From positions 1 to 50,021 of the forward strand of contig JAHEYQ010000036.1 in NCBI GenBank assembly GCA_023251515.1: a stretch of DNA of 50,021 nucleotides, given 5' to 3'. The notes under the pieces were generated by a model. That model did no database searches and was not told the DNA's origin. It worked only from the letters and a program-made list of their open reading frames with translations. The first letter of the stretch is position 1, and every line of letters starts with the position of its first letter. A program made the translations under genes and the position numbers. This DNA comes from Bacteroidales bacterium. GTDB lineage: Bacteria; Bacteroidota; Bacteroidia; Bacteroidales; JACABE01. This document shows, piece after piece, positions 43,111 through 50,021 of this stretch.

Positions 43111-44568
43111 ATGAATTTTTCAATTGTTGTCAGATTTATTGGTATTCTGTTAGTTATTGAAGGTGTTTTTATCTTTTCAGCTTTGCCTTTTTCGTATTAT
43201 TATGGTGGTAGCGATTTTAATGCCATATTGATTTCGGGACTTATTACGCTTTTATTTGGATTGCTTTTTAGATTAATTACAAAAGAAGCAAACGAGAAAA
43301 GTATCGGTAAACGTGAAGGTTATGTTATTGTAAGTTTTTCATGGGTTATTATTTCAATTTTCGGAACACTCCCTTTTATTTTAACTAACTCAATTCCATC
43401 TTTTACCGATGCATTTTTTGAAACTATTTCAGGCTTTTCCACAACAGGTGCTTCTATATTAACTGATATTGAGGTGGTTCCTAAAGGTGTGCTTTTTTGG
43501 AGAAGTATGACACACTGGATAGGAGGGATGGGAATTATTGTTTTAACTGTAGCTATTTTGCCTTTTTTGGGTATTGGTGGTATGCAGCTTTTTAATGCTG
43601 AATCATCAGGTATTTCAACAGATAAATTGCATCCGCGTATTACAGAAACTGCCAAAAGATTATGGGGTATTTATGTTTTGCTTACTGCTGCACAAACTAT
43701 TTTGTTGTTAATGGGCGATATGAATCTGTTTGAATCTTTATGCCATGCTTTCGGTACAATGGGAACCGGTGGTTTTTCTCCTAAAAATACAAGTATCGGA
43801 CAATATTCACCTTATATTCAGTATGTTTGTATTGTATTTATGATGCTGGCTTCTACCAGTTTTACCTTGCATTATTTTGCCTTAAAGGGTAAATTAAAAA
43901 AGATCTATAAGAATGAAGAATTCAGGTTGTTTTTAACCATAATATTTGGTTCTTCACTATTGATTGCAACTTTCTTGTTTTTCGACAAATATAATCAATA
44001 TAATGATTTTGAGAAAGCATTCAGAGATTCCTGGTTTACAGTATCCAGTATAGTTTCGTGTACAGGATTTGTTACTGCAGATTATATGAAATGGTCGCCA
44101 TTTTTATGGTTTTTAATATTTCTGCTGATGTTTAGTGGAGGTTGTGCAGGTTCAACCACTGGTGGTATTAAAGTTATAAGACATCTGTTGTTACTTAAAA
44201 ATGCTTCAATGGAATTCAAGCGACTATTACATCCCTCAGCTATATTGCCTGTAAGGCTCGATGGTAAACCCGTTCATCAGGATATTATTTTTAATATTCT
44301 GGCTTTCTTTATGATGTATATAATTATTTTTGCGGTATCCTCCTTCTTATTATCATTTACTGGAGTAAATCCCGTTTCATCTATGGGAGCAGTTGCCACC
44401 TGTATGGCTGGTATTGGTCCGGGATTGGGTGATGTAGGTGGACCGGCTACCAATTTTTCTATGGTTCCCTTAATGGGTAAGTGGATATTATCTTTTATGA
44501 TGTTGATAGGTCGTTTAGAGATATTTACAGTTTTTATTCTTTTTGCTCCTTCATTCTGGAAGCGTTAA
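43111..44568 (+). CDS. trkH: Trk potassium uptake channel TrkH
   Basis: A 485-residue inner-membrane potassium channel. The start is the ATG at 43111 (MNFSIVVRFIGILLVIEG); longer in-frame reading upstream runs through trkA in another frame. Four pore-loop repeats with selectivity-filter glycines are visible, for example GFSTTGAS, GTMGTGGFSP, CTGFVTADY and ATCMAGIGPGLG. With TrkA 16 bp upstream it forms the Trk system. The next gene follows after 14 bp and is unrelated. Confidence 0.93.
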   Translation: MNFSIVVRFIGILLVIEGVFIFSALPFSYYYGGSDFNAILISGLITLLFGLLFRLITKEANEKSIGKREGYVIVSFSWVIISIFGTLPFILTNSIPSFTDAFFETISGFSTTGASILTDIEVVPKGVLFWRSMTHWIGGMGIIVLTVAILPFLGIGGMQLFNAESSGISTDKLHPRITETAKRLWGIYVLLTAAQTILLLMGDMNLFESLCHAFGTMGTGGFSPKNTSIGQYSPYIQYVCIVFMMLASTSFTLHYFALKGKLKKIYKNEEFRLFLTIIFGSSLLIATFLFFDKYNQYNDFEKAFRDSWFTVSSIVSCTGFVTADYMKWSPFLWFLIFLLMFSGGCAGSTTGGIKVIRHLLLLKNASMEFKRLLHPSAILPVRLDGKPVHQDIIFNILAFFMMYIIIFAVSSFLLSFTGVNPVSSMGAVATCMAGIGPGLGDVGGPATNFSMVPLMGKWILSFMMLIGRLEIFTVFILFAPSFWKR

Positions 44569-44582
44569 TTTAATAGTAGTTT

Positions 44583-45812
44583 ATGAATCAATTTGATGTT
44601 ATTGTTGTTGGAGGTGGTGCTGCAGGTTTAATGGCTGCCGGTAAATCTGCTGAATCAGGAAAGAAAGTTTTGCTTCTTGAAAAAATGAACCAACCTGGTC
44701 GTAAACTTAGAATTACCGGAAAAGGAAGATGTAATTTGACCAATGTTTCTCCTATGCGTGAGTTCTTGGAACATATTGGCGAAAATTCTCGCTTTATGCG
44801 TCATGCTTTTTCTGAATTTTTTTCTCAGGATCTAATAGAATTTTTTGAAAATAAAGGAGTTCCTATTACTGTAGAACGCGGACAAAGAGCATTCCCAAGT
44901 AGCGAACTGGCTCAGGATATTTTTTATGCTTTGGTAAAATGGGTTGAAAAAAACCGGGTTTTTGTAAAAAGAGAAGCAGCTGTAACAAAATTAATTACAG
45001 AAAACAATGAAATAAAAGGAGTTATAGCTAATAATATTTCTTATTTTGCCGATAAAGTTATTTTAGCCACTGGTGGAGCATCTTATCCTGCAACAGGTTC
45101 AACAGGTGATGGTTACCGATTAGCTAAAAATGTTGGTCATTCCATTACAGATATCTGTCCTGCTTTGGTTCCTTTTGAGACTAAAGGCCGAATAGCACAG
45201 CAACTGCAGGGGCTGAGCCTTAAAAATGTGAAAGCAAGTATCTGGATAAACGGCAAAAAGAAATATGAAGAATTCGGCGAAATGATGTTTACTCATTTTG
45301 GTGTTACAGGTCCTATCGTATTAACTTTGAGCCGCAAAATTGCCCGCGAACTGAAAAACAAAGAATCAATAGTCTGTTCTATTGATTTGAAACCTGCTTT
45401 AGATGATACCAAACTGGATAATAGATTGGTACGTGATCTTGATGAACACGGAAAAATGAAATTCGGTTCAGTAACCCGTAAGTGGTTGCCCGGAAAACTA
45501 TCACAAATTAGTTGCGATTTACTGAAAATATCTCCGCATAAGCTTTGTAATCAGGTTTCTGCAGATGAACGAAAGAGAATCAGAATCTGGTTGAAAGATT
45601 TCCGTTTTGAAATTACCGGAACACGCGATTTTGCTGAAGCCATAATTACTTCTGGAGGTATTGATTTAAAAGAAGTTGATTCAAAAACAATGCAATCAAA
45701 AATAATCAAAGGTTTGTACTTTGCAGGAGAAGTTCTTGATTTAGATGCAGATACTGGTGGATATAATTTGCAGATTGCATTTTCTACTGCATGGCTGGCT
45801 GCGATAAGTTAA
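44583..45812 (+). CDS. BaiN/HI0933-type FAD-dependent oxidoreductase
   Basis: A 409-residue flavoprotein with an N-terminal FAD site (VIVVGGGAAGLMAAGKSAE), the family signature QPGRKLRITGKGRCNLTN (about 37-54), ATGGASYPATGSTGDGY, FTHFGVTGPIVL-type motif (MFTHFGVTGP) and the C-terminal FAD stretch GEVLDLDADTGGYNLQIAFSTA. The family (HI0933, BaiN, RdsA) has mixed or unknown substrates, so no reaction is assigned. It is 14 bp after trkH and may be cotranscribed. Standard length, complete. Confidence 0.88.
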   Translation: MNQFDVIVVGGGAAGLMAAGKSAESGKKVLLLEKMNQPGRKLRITGKGRCNLTNVSPMREFLEHIGENSRFMRHAFSEFFSQDLIEFFENKGVPITVERGQRAFPSSELAQDIFYALVKWVEKNRVFVKREAAVTKLITENNEIKGVIANNISYFADKVILATGGASYPATGSTGDGYRLAKNVGHSITDICPALVPFETKGRIAQQLQGLSLKNVKASIWINGKKKYEEFGEMMFTHFGVTGPIVLTLSRKIARELKNKESIVCSIDLKPALDDTKLDNRLVRDLDEHGKMKFGSVTRKWLPGKLSQISCDLLKISPHKLCNQVSADERKRIRIWLKDFRFEITGTRDFAEAIITSGGIDLKEVDSKTMQSKIIKGLYFAGEVLDLDADTGGYNLQIAFSTAWLAAIS

Positions 45813-45829
45813 ATTGTAATTTATTTTAT

Positions 45830-45837
45830 TATTTTTG
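45830..45837 (+). promoter_or_regulatory. -7 element for modE-like gene
   Basis: TATTTTTG matches TAnnTTTG and lies 13 bp before the ATG at 45851, so a nearly leaderless mRNA is likely. Confidence 0.5.
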
Positions 45838-45850
45838 TAAAAAAATAAAC

Positions 45851-46216
45851 ATGAATTCAAAATACGAAAACATCCGATTAAATTACAAAATCTGGTTGGA
45901 AACCAAAGATGAATTAGGCATACTTGGTGATGGTAAATGGCAGTTAATGAAAGCAATAAGTGAAACAGGTTCTCTTAAGCTTGCAATGGAAAAATTAAAT
46001 CTAAGTTATCGCAAAACTTGGAATAATCTTCAGCAAATTGAAGAACGACTTGGTTTCCCGATTCTTGACACTCAACGTGGTGGTGCTGATGGTGGAAAAA
46101 CCTGCCTAACTCCTGATGGTGAAAAAATTGTAAAAGCTTTTGATGTATTTCATAATCAGTTTGATACATTTATTCAAAAAGCATTTCAGGAGTTTAAAGA
46201 TAATCTTGAGAAATAA
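45851..46216 (+). CDS. ModE-like winged-helix regulator, DNA-binding domain only
   Basis: A 121-residue protein that consists of the N-terminal winged helix of ModE-type regulators: LGDGKWQLMKAISETGSLKLAMEKLNLSYRKTWNNLQQIEERLGFPIL, then RGGADGGKTCLTPDGE. ModE controls molybdate transport and molybdoenzyme genes. The two C-terminal TOBE (molybdate-binding) domains of full-length ModE, about 260 residues, are absent, as in many short ModE-like proteins. An upstream in-frame start (45791) would overlap the flavoprotein gene and is rejected. It could regulate the molybdate and formate genes at 30219-38953 (inference). Confidence 0.8.
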   Translation: MNSKYENIRLNYKIWLETKDELGILGDGKWQLMKAISETGSLKLAMEKLNLSYRKTWNNLQQIEERLGFPILDTQRGGADGGKTCLTPDGEKIVKAFDVFHNQFDTFIQKAFQEFKDNLEK

Positions 46217-46251
46217 GGATATTAGTTATTTAAACTTTTAAATGTATTTGA

Positions 46252-46283
46252 AAACTTAACAGGTTTTAAAACATGTTAAGTTT
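46252..46283. terminator. Bidirectional terminator between modE-like gene and hisS
   Basis: A perfect 10-bp stem, AAACTTAACA (46252-46261) with TGTTAAGTTT (46274-46283), with a 12-nt loop. It lies between the convergent ends at 46216 (+) and 46332 (-). The stem is AT-rich and the T tract weak. Confidence 0.65.
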
Positions 46284-46331
46284 ATGCAATCTATTCAGAT
46301 TGTTTGTAATTTTCTTTTTAGATCAGATATT

Positions 46332-47687
46332 TTAGAAGAAGTTTTCTATTTCAGTAATTGAAACAATAGTTTCAGTACCGCTAATCATATCTTTTATTTT
46401 TAAAGTTTTATTTTCTATTTCTTGTTCACCAGCAATAATTACATAAGGAATTTTCTTTGCATCAGCATACGAAAATTGTTTTTTCAGTTTTGCAGAATCT
46501 GGATAGATTTCTGATGAAATTCCTCTGTTTCGTAAGATTTTTGCAATTGGCAAACAATAATTAATTTCTTTTTCTCCAAAATTGATAAACATTGCTTTTG
46601 TTGAGATTGCTACATTTTCGGGGAAAAGGTTTAATTCAGTTAATACATCATAAATACGGTCTGCTCCAAAACTAATACCCACACCTGACATATCAGGCAT
46701 ACCGAATATTCCTGTTAAATCATCATAACGACCACCTCCTGAGATGCTTCCTATTTGAGCGTCTTTCGCTTTTACTTCAAAAATTGCTCCGGTATAATAA
46801 TTTAAGCCACGGGCTAGAGTTAAATCTAATTCATAGCCTGACTTAATCTCTTGGCTATCAATGTAATTAAAAAGTGTTTGAAGCTCTTCAATTCCTTTTA
46901 ATCCAACAGCAGAATCAACTAATAAGTTTTTGATTGTGTTTAGTTTATCAAAATTGCTTCCTCTTAATTCCAATATTGGTTGTAATTTACTAATTGCATT
47001 TTCATCTAGTCCTTTTTGAACTAATTCTTCGTTAACTTTTTGTAATCCAATTTTATCAAGTTTGTCAATAGCAACAGTAATATCAATAATTTTTTCAGGA
47101 AAGCCGATAGTTTCTGCAATCCCAGCCAAAACTTTTCTGTTATTTATTTTTATTATTACATTGATATTTAATTTAGTAAAGATTGAATCTGTTATATTTA
47201 CAAGTTCTAATTCGTTTATTAGTGAATTGCTGCCGATTACATCTACATCACATTGGTAGAATTCGCGGTAACGACCTTTTTGAGGTTTGTCAGCTCTCCA
47301 TACCGGTTGTATCTGATAGCGTTTGAATGGAAAAGTTAATTCGTTTCGGTTCATTACAACATATCTGGCAAATGGTACTGTCAAATCGTAGCGTAATCCT
47401 TTTTCTGAAATTTGTGTTGTTAGTTTTTTGAAATCAGCAAAATTTTCTTCATTTACCTTTTCAATGTAATTACCTGAATTTAAAACCTTAAACAATAATT
47501 TATCGCCTTCTTCGCCATATTTTCCCATTAAAGTACTTAGATTTTCCATTGTTGGAGTTTCAATTGCTTGGTATCCATAAAGTTGAAAAACTGAACGAAT
47601 GGTATCGAAAATGTAATTCCGTTTTATCATTTCATTTGCACCAAAATCGCGCATGCCTCTTGGAATTGATGGTTTTTGAACTGCCAT
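46332..47687 (-). CDS. hisS: Histidine--tRNA ligase
   Basis: A 451-residue class II aminoacyl-tRNA synthetase. Motif 1 region ([23 protein letters not shown]), motif 2 ([30 protein letters not shown]), the histidine-specific [11 protein letters not shown] and GGGRYDDL, and motif 3 ([15 protein letters not shown]) are present, with an anticodon-binding domain at the C-terminus. It charges tRNA-His in the cytosol. A -7 element is at 47784-47791, giving a leader of about 90 nt. Complete and ordinary. Confidence 0.95.
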   Translation of the reverse strand: MAVQKPSIPRGMRDFGANEMIKRNYIFDTIRSVFQLYGYQAIETPTMENLSTLMGKYGEEGDKLLFKVLNSGNYIEKVNEENFADFKKLTTQISEKGLRYDLTVPFARYVVMNRNELTFPFKRYQIQPVWRADKPQKGRYREFYQCDVDVIGSNSLINELELVNITDSIFTKLNINVIIKINNRKVLAGIAETIGFPEKIIDITVAIDKLDKIGLQKVNEELVQKGLDENAISKLQPILELRGSNFDKLNTIKNLLVDSAVGLKGIEELQTLFNYIDSQEIKSGYELDLTLARGLNYYTGAIFEVKAKDAQIGSISGGGRYDDLTGIFGMPDMSGVGISFGADRIYDVLTELNLFPENVAISTKAMFINFGEKEINYCLPIAKILRNRGISSEIYPDSAKLKKQFSYADAKKIPYVIIAGEQEIENKTLKIKDMISGTETIVSITEIENFF

Positions 47688-47783
47688 ATAGATAGAAGGT
47701 TTTTAAAGGTTTTTTTAATATAATCTATAAATACCATAAATTCAAAATTTTATGATATTTGGTTTTGAAATTTATAACCAATG

Positions 47784-47791
47784 CAAAATTA
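47784..47791 (-). promoter_or_regulatory. -7 element for hisS
   Basis: Minus-strand TAATTTTG matches TAnnTTTG. It lies directly past the stop of the WbuC-type gene and would start a transcript near 47777. Confidence 0.4.
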
Positions 47792-47793
47792 AA

Positions 47794-48279
47794 TTAAAAT
47801 TCTGAAATTTTCAGATTCAATTTATTAAGAATTTTCTCAATATATGTTTTGCAATTTGGATCTCCTTCTTTTGGAGCCCATTCTGCAAAGTTTTTATCAT
47901 CATCCGGATTATATGGGCCATCTTTACATTCGTATGAAACTGAACCTTTTTCAAGTGAAATTATTGTATGCCAGGTTCTTTCGGGTATTTCAACTGCAAT
48001 ATTTCCGGTTTTTGAATCTAAAATTATATAATCTACGATTTCACCCATATCATCAAATTCAATGACAGCCATTTTACCTCTCAAAACAAAGAAAACTTCA
48101 CGTTTGTCAGGATTTTCATGTTTGTGAGGTTGAATATATGAATAGGGTTCTATTGCATTTATTAATCGCTGAAAAGGATCTGAAGCAATTTTGTGAAAAT
48201 TATAGTTTTTTCTTTTCCTTTCACAATTTTGTGCCTGCAACGAAATTTTATCAATTAATTGACTATCAATTTTTATCAT
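47794..48279 (-). CDS. WbuC-type cupin fold metalloprotein
   Basis: A 161-residue single cupin domain. The metal-binding motifs are YIQPHKHENPDKREVFFVLRG (two His and a Glu) and the second His in PERTWHTI. The start SQLIDKIS...RKRKNYNFHK and the end YNPDDDKNFAEWAP match the WbuC family, which is associated with O-antigen or surface polysaccharide loci in other bacteria but has no proven reaction. Here it follows ispF by 3 bp and is probably cotranscribed with it. Confidence 0.8.
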   Translation of the reverse strand: MIKIDSQLIDKISLQAQNCERKRKNYNFHKIASDPFQRLINAIEPYSYIQPHKHENPDKREVFFVLRGKMAVIEFDDMGEIVDYIILDSKTGNIAVEIPERTWHTIISLEKGSVSYECKDGPYNPDDDKNFAEWAPKEGDPNCKTYIEKILNKLNLKISEF

Positions 48280-48282
48280 AAA

Positions 48283-48759
48283 TTATTTTTGTATCAGAAC
48301 AACTGCATAAGCTGAAATTCCTTCCTCTCTACCCTCAAATCCAAGCTTTTCTGTCGTTGTTGCTTTTATTGAAATGTCATCAGTGTCAATTTCGATAACT
48401 TTTGCAAGTATCTTCTGCATTTCCGGGATGAATGCTGCAATTTTAGGCTTTTGCAAACAAATAGTGGAATCAATATTTGAAATGCTAAATCCTTTATTTT
48501 TGATTAAATCAACCGTTCTTTTTAATAAAATCTTGCTGTCGATTCCTTTAAATTCATCAGATTTGTCTGAGAAATGATATCCAATGTCTCTTAAATTTGC
48601 AGCACCTAATAAAGCATCACAAATTGCATGTATTAATACATCTGCATCCGAATGGCCAACAGCACCCTTATAATGAGTGATTTCGATGCCCCCCAGCCAG
48701 AATGCATAGCCTTCTTTCAATTGGTGAACATCGAAACCGAATCCAATTTTTATTTTCAT
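48283..48759 (-). CDS. ispF: 2-C-methyl-D-erythritol 2,4-cyclodiphosphate synthase
   Basis: A 158-residue trimeric enzyme of the MEP isoprenoid pathway, converting CDP-ME 2-phosphate to MEcPP in the cytosol. The metal-binding Asp10 and His12 are in GFGFDVHQL; GHSDADVLIHAICDALLGAA and the C-terminal TTTEKLGFEGREEGISAYAVVL are family signatures. Typical length. It is 92 bp downstream of porV on the same strand and 3 bp upstream of the WbuC-type gene. Confidence 0.95.
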   Translation of the reverse strand: MKIKIGFGFDVHQLKEGYAFWLGGIEITHYKGAVGHSDADVLIHAICDALLGAANLRDIGYHFSDKSDEFKGIDSKILLKRTVDLIKNKGFSISNIDSTICLQKPKIAAFIPEMQKILAKVIEIDTDDISIKATTTEKLGFEGREEGISAYAVVLIQK

Positions 48760-48851
48760 CTGTTTGCTTTACTATTAAATTATTTGTACAGATGAACTTG
48801 CCATAAAATTTCCCCCAAGTATTTGAATTTTATCTCGTGGTTCGTTTCATT

Positions 48852-50021
48852 TTATTTTACAGTCCCATTTTGATTTTTAAAAGCATCAAAATCAAATGTT
48901 AATGTAAATCTCAATGTGTTTTGTAGTGGATTGCGTTGTTCTGTTGGAATCAAATATGCAAAATCCAATCCAAAAACATTGTATTTTAAACCTGCACCTA
49001 AAGTAAAGTATTGTCTGTTACCTTTTGTAGCACTTTCATGAAAATACCCGGCTCTAATTGCAAATTGATTATCATACCAATATTCAGTTCCGATTGAATA
49101 GGTTACTTCTTTTATTTCTTCACTAAAGCCTTCTGGGGCATCTCCAAAAGATTGAAATATTCCGCTAACTATACCAACATTCGGATCTTTACCTTTTAAA
49201 ATAACTCTATTTCCATTTATAACAGCTGTGTCATAAATAGGTGGTGTTGGAACAAGTAGTTTGTTAAAATCAACCATAAATGATAATTTATTAAAATCAT
49301 CAATATTAAGAGTTATACAACTTCCTAAACGTAAGTTTGTTGGTATAAAATCTTTTTCTGTGGTTTCTGTATAAGAAATTTTTGAACCGATATTTGAAAT
49401 ATTGGCACCAAAAGCTAAGTTACCTTTCATGTTGCTAAATTTTACTGGTTTTTGATAATAAAATGCCACATCGGCTGCAACTGATTGACCTGCATGTGTT
49501 TCTTGACCGCCGCTAGTTGATTGACCTTGAGTTAAATTAGAATTGATATATCTTGCAGCAATTGCGCCTGAAAATACATCTGATAGTTTGCGTGAATAAG
49601 CTAAGTCGAATGCAAATTCGCTGGGTCTGTAGTTTCCTAATGAATTACCTACACCATCTGTAAAAGTAATATCTCCTAAAGAAAAATATAATAATGATGC
49701 AGCTATAGCACTTTGTTTGTCAAGTTTTTTATAGCCTGATACATAGGCGAGATTAATATCGTTTACCAATTCTCTTAACCATGGACTGTAAGAAATAGAA
49801 AAACCCATATCTTTTTCAATAAATGCGTATTTTGCAGGATTCCAGTGCATTGAATGTGCGTCTGGTGTTGAAGCTACTCCGGCATCTCCCATTGCTCCAG
49901 CTCTTGCATCAGGGGCGATTAGCAAAAAAGGAACAGCGGTTGTAATTACACCACCTTCTTGTCCTAACCATTTATCAACATTCTGAGAAAAAACATTTAT
50001 CGAAAACATTACGATAATTAG
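48852..50021 (-). CDS. porV: T9SS outer-membrane protein PorV (5' end outside window)
   Basis: The reading frame stays open to the window edge (residues LIIV precede MFSINVFSQ), so the true start and the beginning of the signal peptide lie beyond 50021; an internal ATG at 50009 would cut the signal peptide. The product is a FadL-like 14-strand outer-membrane barrel with the PorV start NVDKWLGQEGGVITTAVPFLLIAPDARAGAMGDAG and MHWNPAKYAF. PorV (LptO) collects T9SS cargo from the SprA pore and passes it to the attachment complex. The cargo at 19240 has the matching C-terminal sorting domain. Stop at 48852-48854. Confidence 0.92.
   Translation of the reverse strand, partial: LIIVMFSINVFSQNVDKWLGQEGGVITTAVPFLLIAPDARAGAMGDAGVASTPDAHSMHWNPAKYAFIEKDMGFSISYSPWLRELVNDINLAYVSGYKKLDKQSAIAASLLYFSLGDITFTDGVGNSLGNYRPSEFAFDLAYSRKLSDVFSGAIAARYINSNLTQGQSTSGGQETHAGQSVAADVAFYYQKPVKFSNMKGNLAFGANISNIGSKISYTETTEKDFIPTNLRLGSCITLNIDDFNKLSFMVDFNKLLVPTPPIYDTAVINGNRVILKGKDPNVGIVSGIFQSFGDAPEGFSEEIKEVTYSIGTEYWYDNQFAIRAGYFHESATKGNRQYFTLGAGLKYNVFGLDFAYLIPTEQRNPLQNTLRFTLTFDFDAFKNQNGTVK

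Noticed and set aside
1..50021. tRNA, rRNA or insertion sequence
   Set aside because: No cloverleaf-like segment, rRNA stretch, transposase-like protein or paired terminal inverted repeats were seen on reading; a tRNAscan-SE or ISfinder run was not possible.

Overview
The window is AT-rich bacterial DNA from a member of the Bacteroidota. Three things support this. There is a 3311-residue secreted protein ending in a type IX secretion (T9SS) sorting domain, and a PorV-type T9SS outer-membrane protein at the right edge. Many genes are preceded by TAnnTTTG, the -7 element of the Bacteroidota housekeeping sigma factor. Several families are typical of the phylum (DUF6624-like, DUF6261-like, SusD-free arrays of small secreted proteins). 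The species cannot be named from the sequence. The formate dehydrogenase and molybdenum genes suggest an anaerobic or facultative lifestyle (inference).

Region 1 (1-4250) is a small ribosomally made peptide (RiPP) locus. It has a promoter-like element, a structured RNA candidate with a possible pseudoknot, a REP-like repeat, a Gly-Gly leader peptide with a seven-cysteine core, a radical SAM/SPASM maturase, an S41 peptidase, and a decayed HlyD-type exporter gene. No intact exporter is visible.

Region 2 (4427-14703) is a same-strand run of nine exported proteins: an OmpA-like C-terminus protein, a carboxypeptidase-regulatory-like/propeller protein, three DUF6624-type paralogues, an unrecognised 563-residue protein, two S41 lipoproteins and an Ere/ChaN-like protein. 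Several share the same start cassette, and the paralogue pairs show patchy near-identity, which points to repeated duplication and gene conversion.

Region 3 (14737-19223) holds pruA (proline/glutamate catabolism), a possible small RNA, nine exact 42-bp tandem repeats, a DUF6261-like gene and a nucleoside deoxyribosyltransferase/TIR-like-fold gene, with strong terminators between units. Region 4 (19240-29175) is the giant repeat-built T9SS cargo protein.

Region 5 (29563-38953) is mostly molybdenum and formate metabolism: a MOT1-type molybdate transporter, MobB-like and MobA proteins, and a cytosolic NAD-linked formate dehydrogenase (NuoE-like, NuoF-like and catalytic subunit with a cysteine Mo ligand), with ybaB inserted in the operon. 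ppnP and tatAC lie among them. A ModE-like DNA-binding protein further right (45851) may be the regulator.

Region 6 (39091-50021) is housekeeping: trpS, hflX, trkA-trkH potassium uptake, a BaiN/HI0933-type flavoprotein, hisS, a WbuC-type cupin, ispF and a 5'-truncated porV. The most interesting non-ordinary parts are the RiPP locus with its leader RNA, the 16662-18166 unit (small RNA, minisatellite, DUF6261-like gene) and the recombining array of secreted paralogues. No tRNA, rRNA, CRISPR array or insertion sequence was seen.
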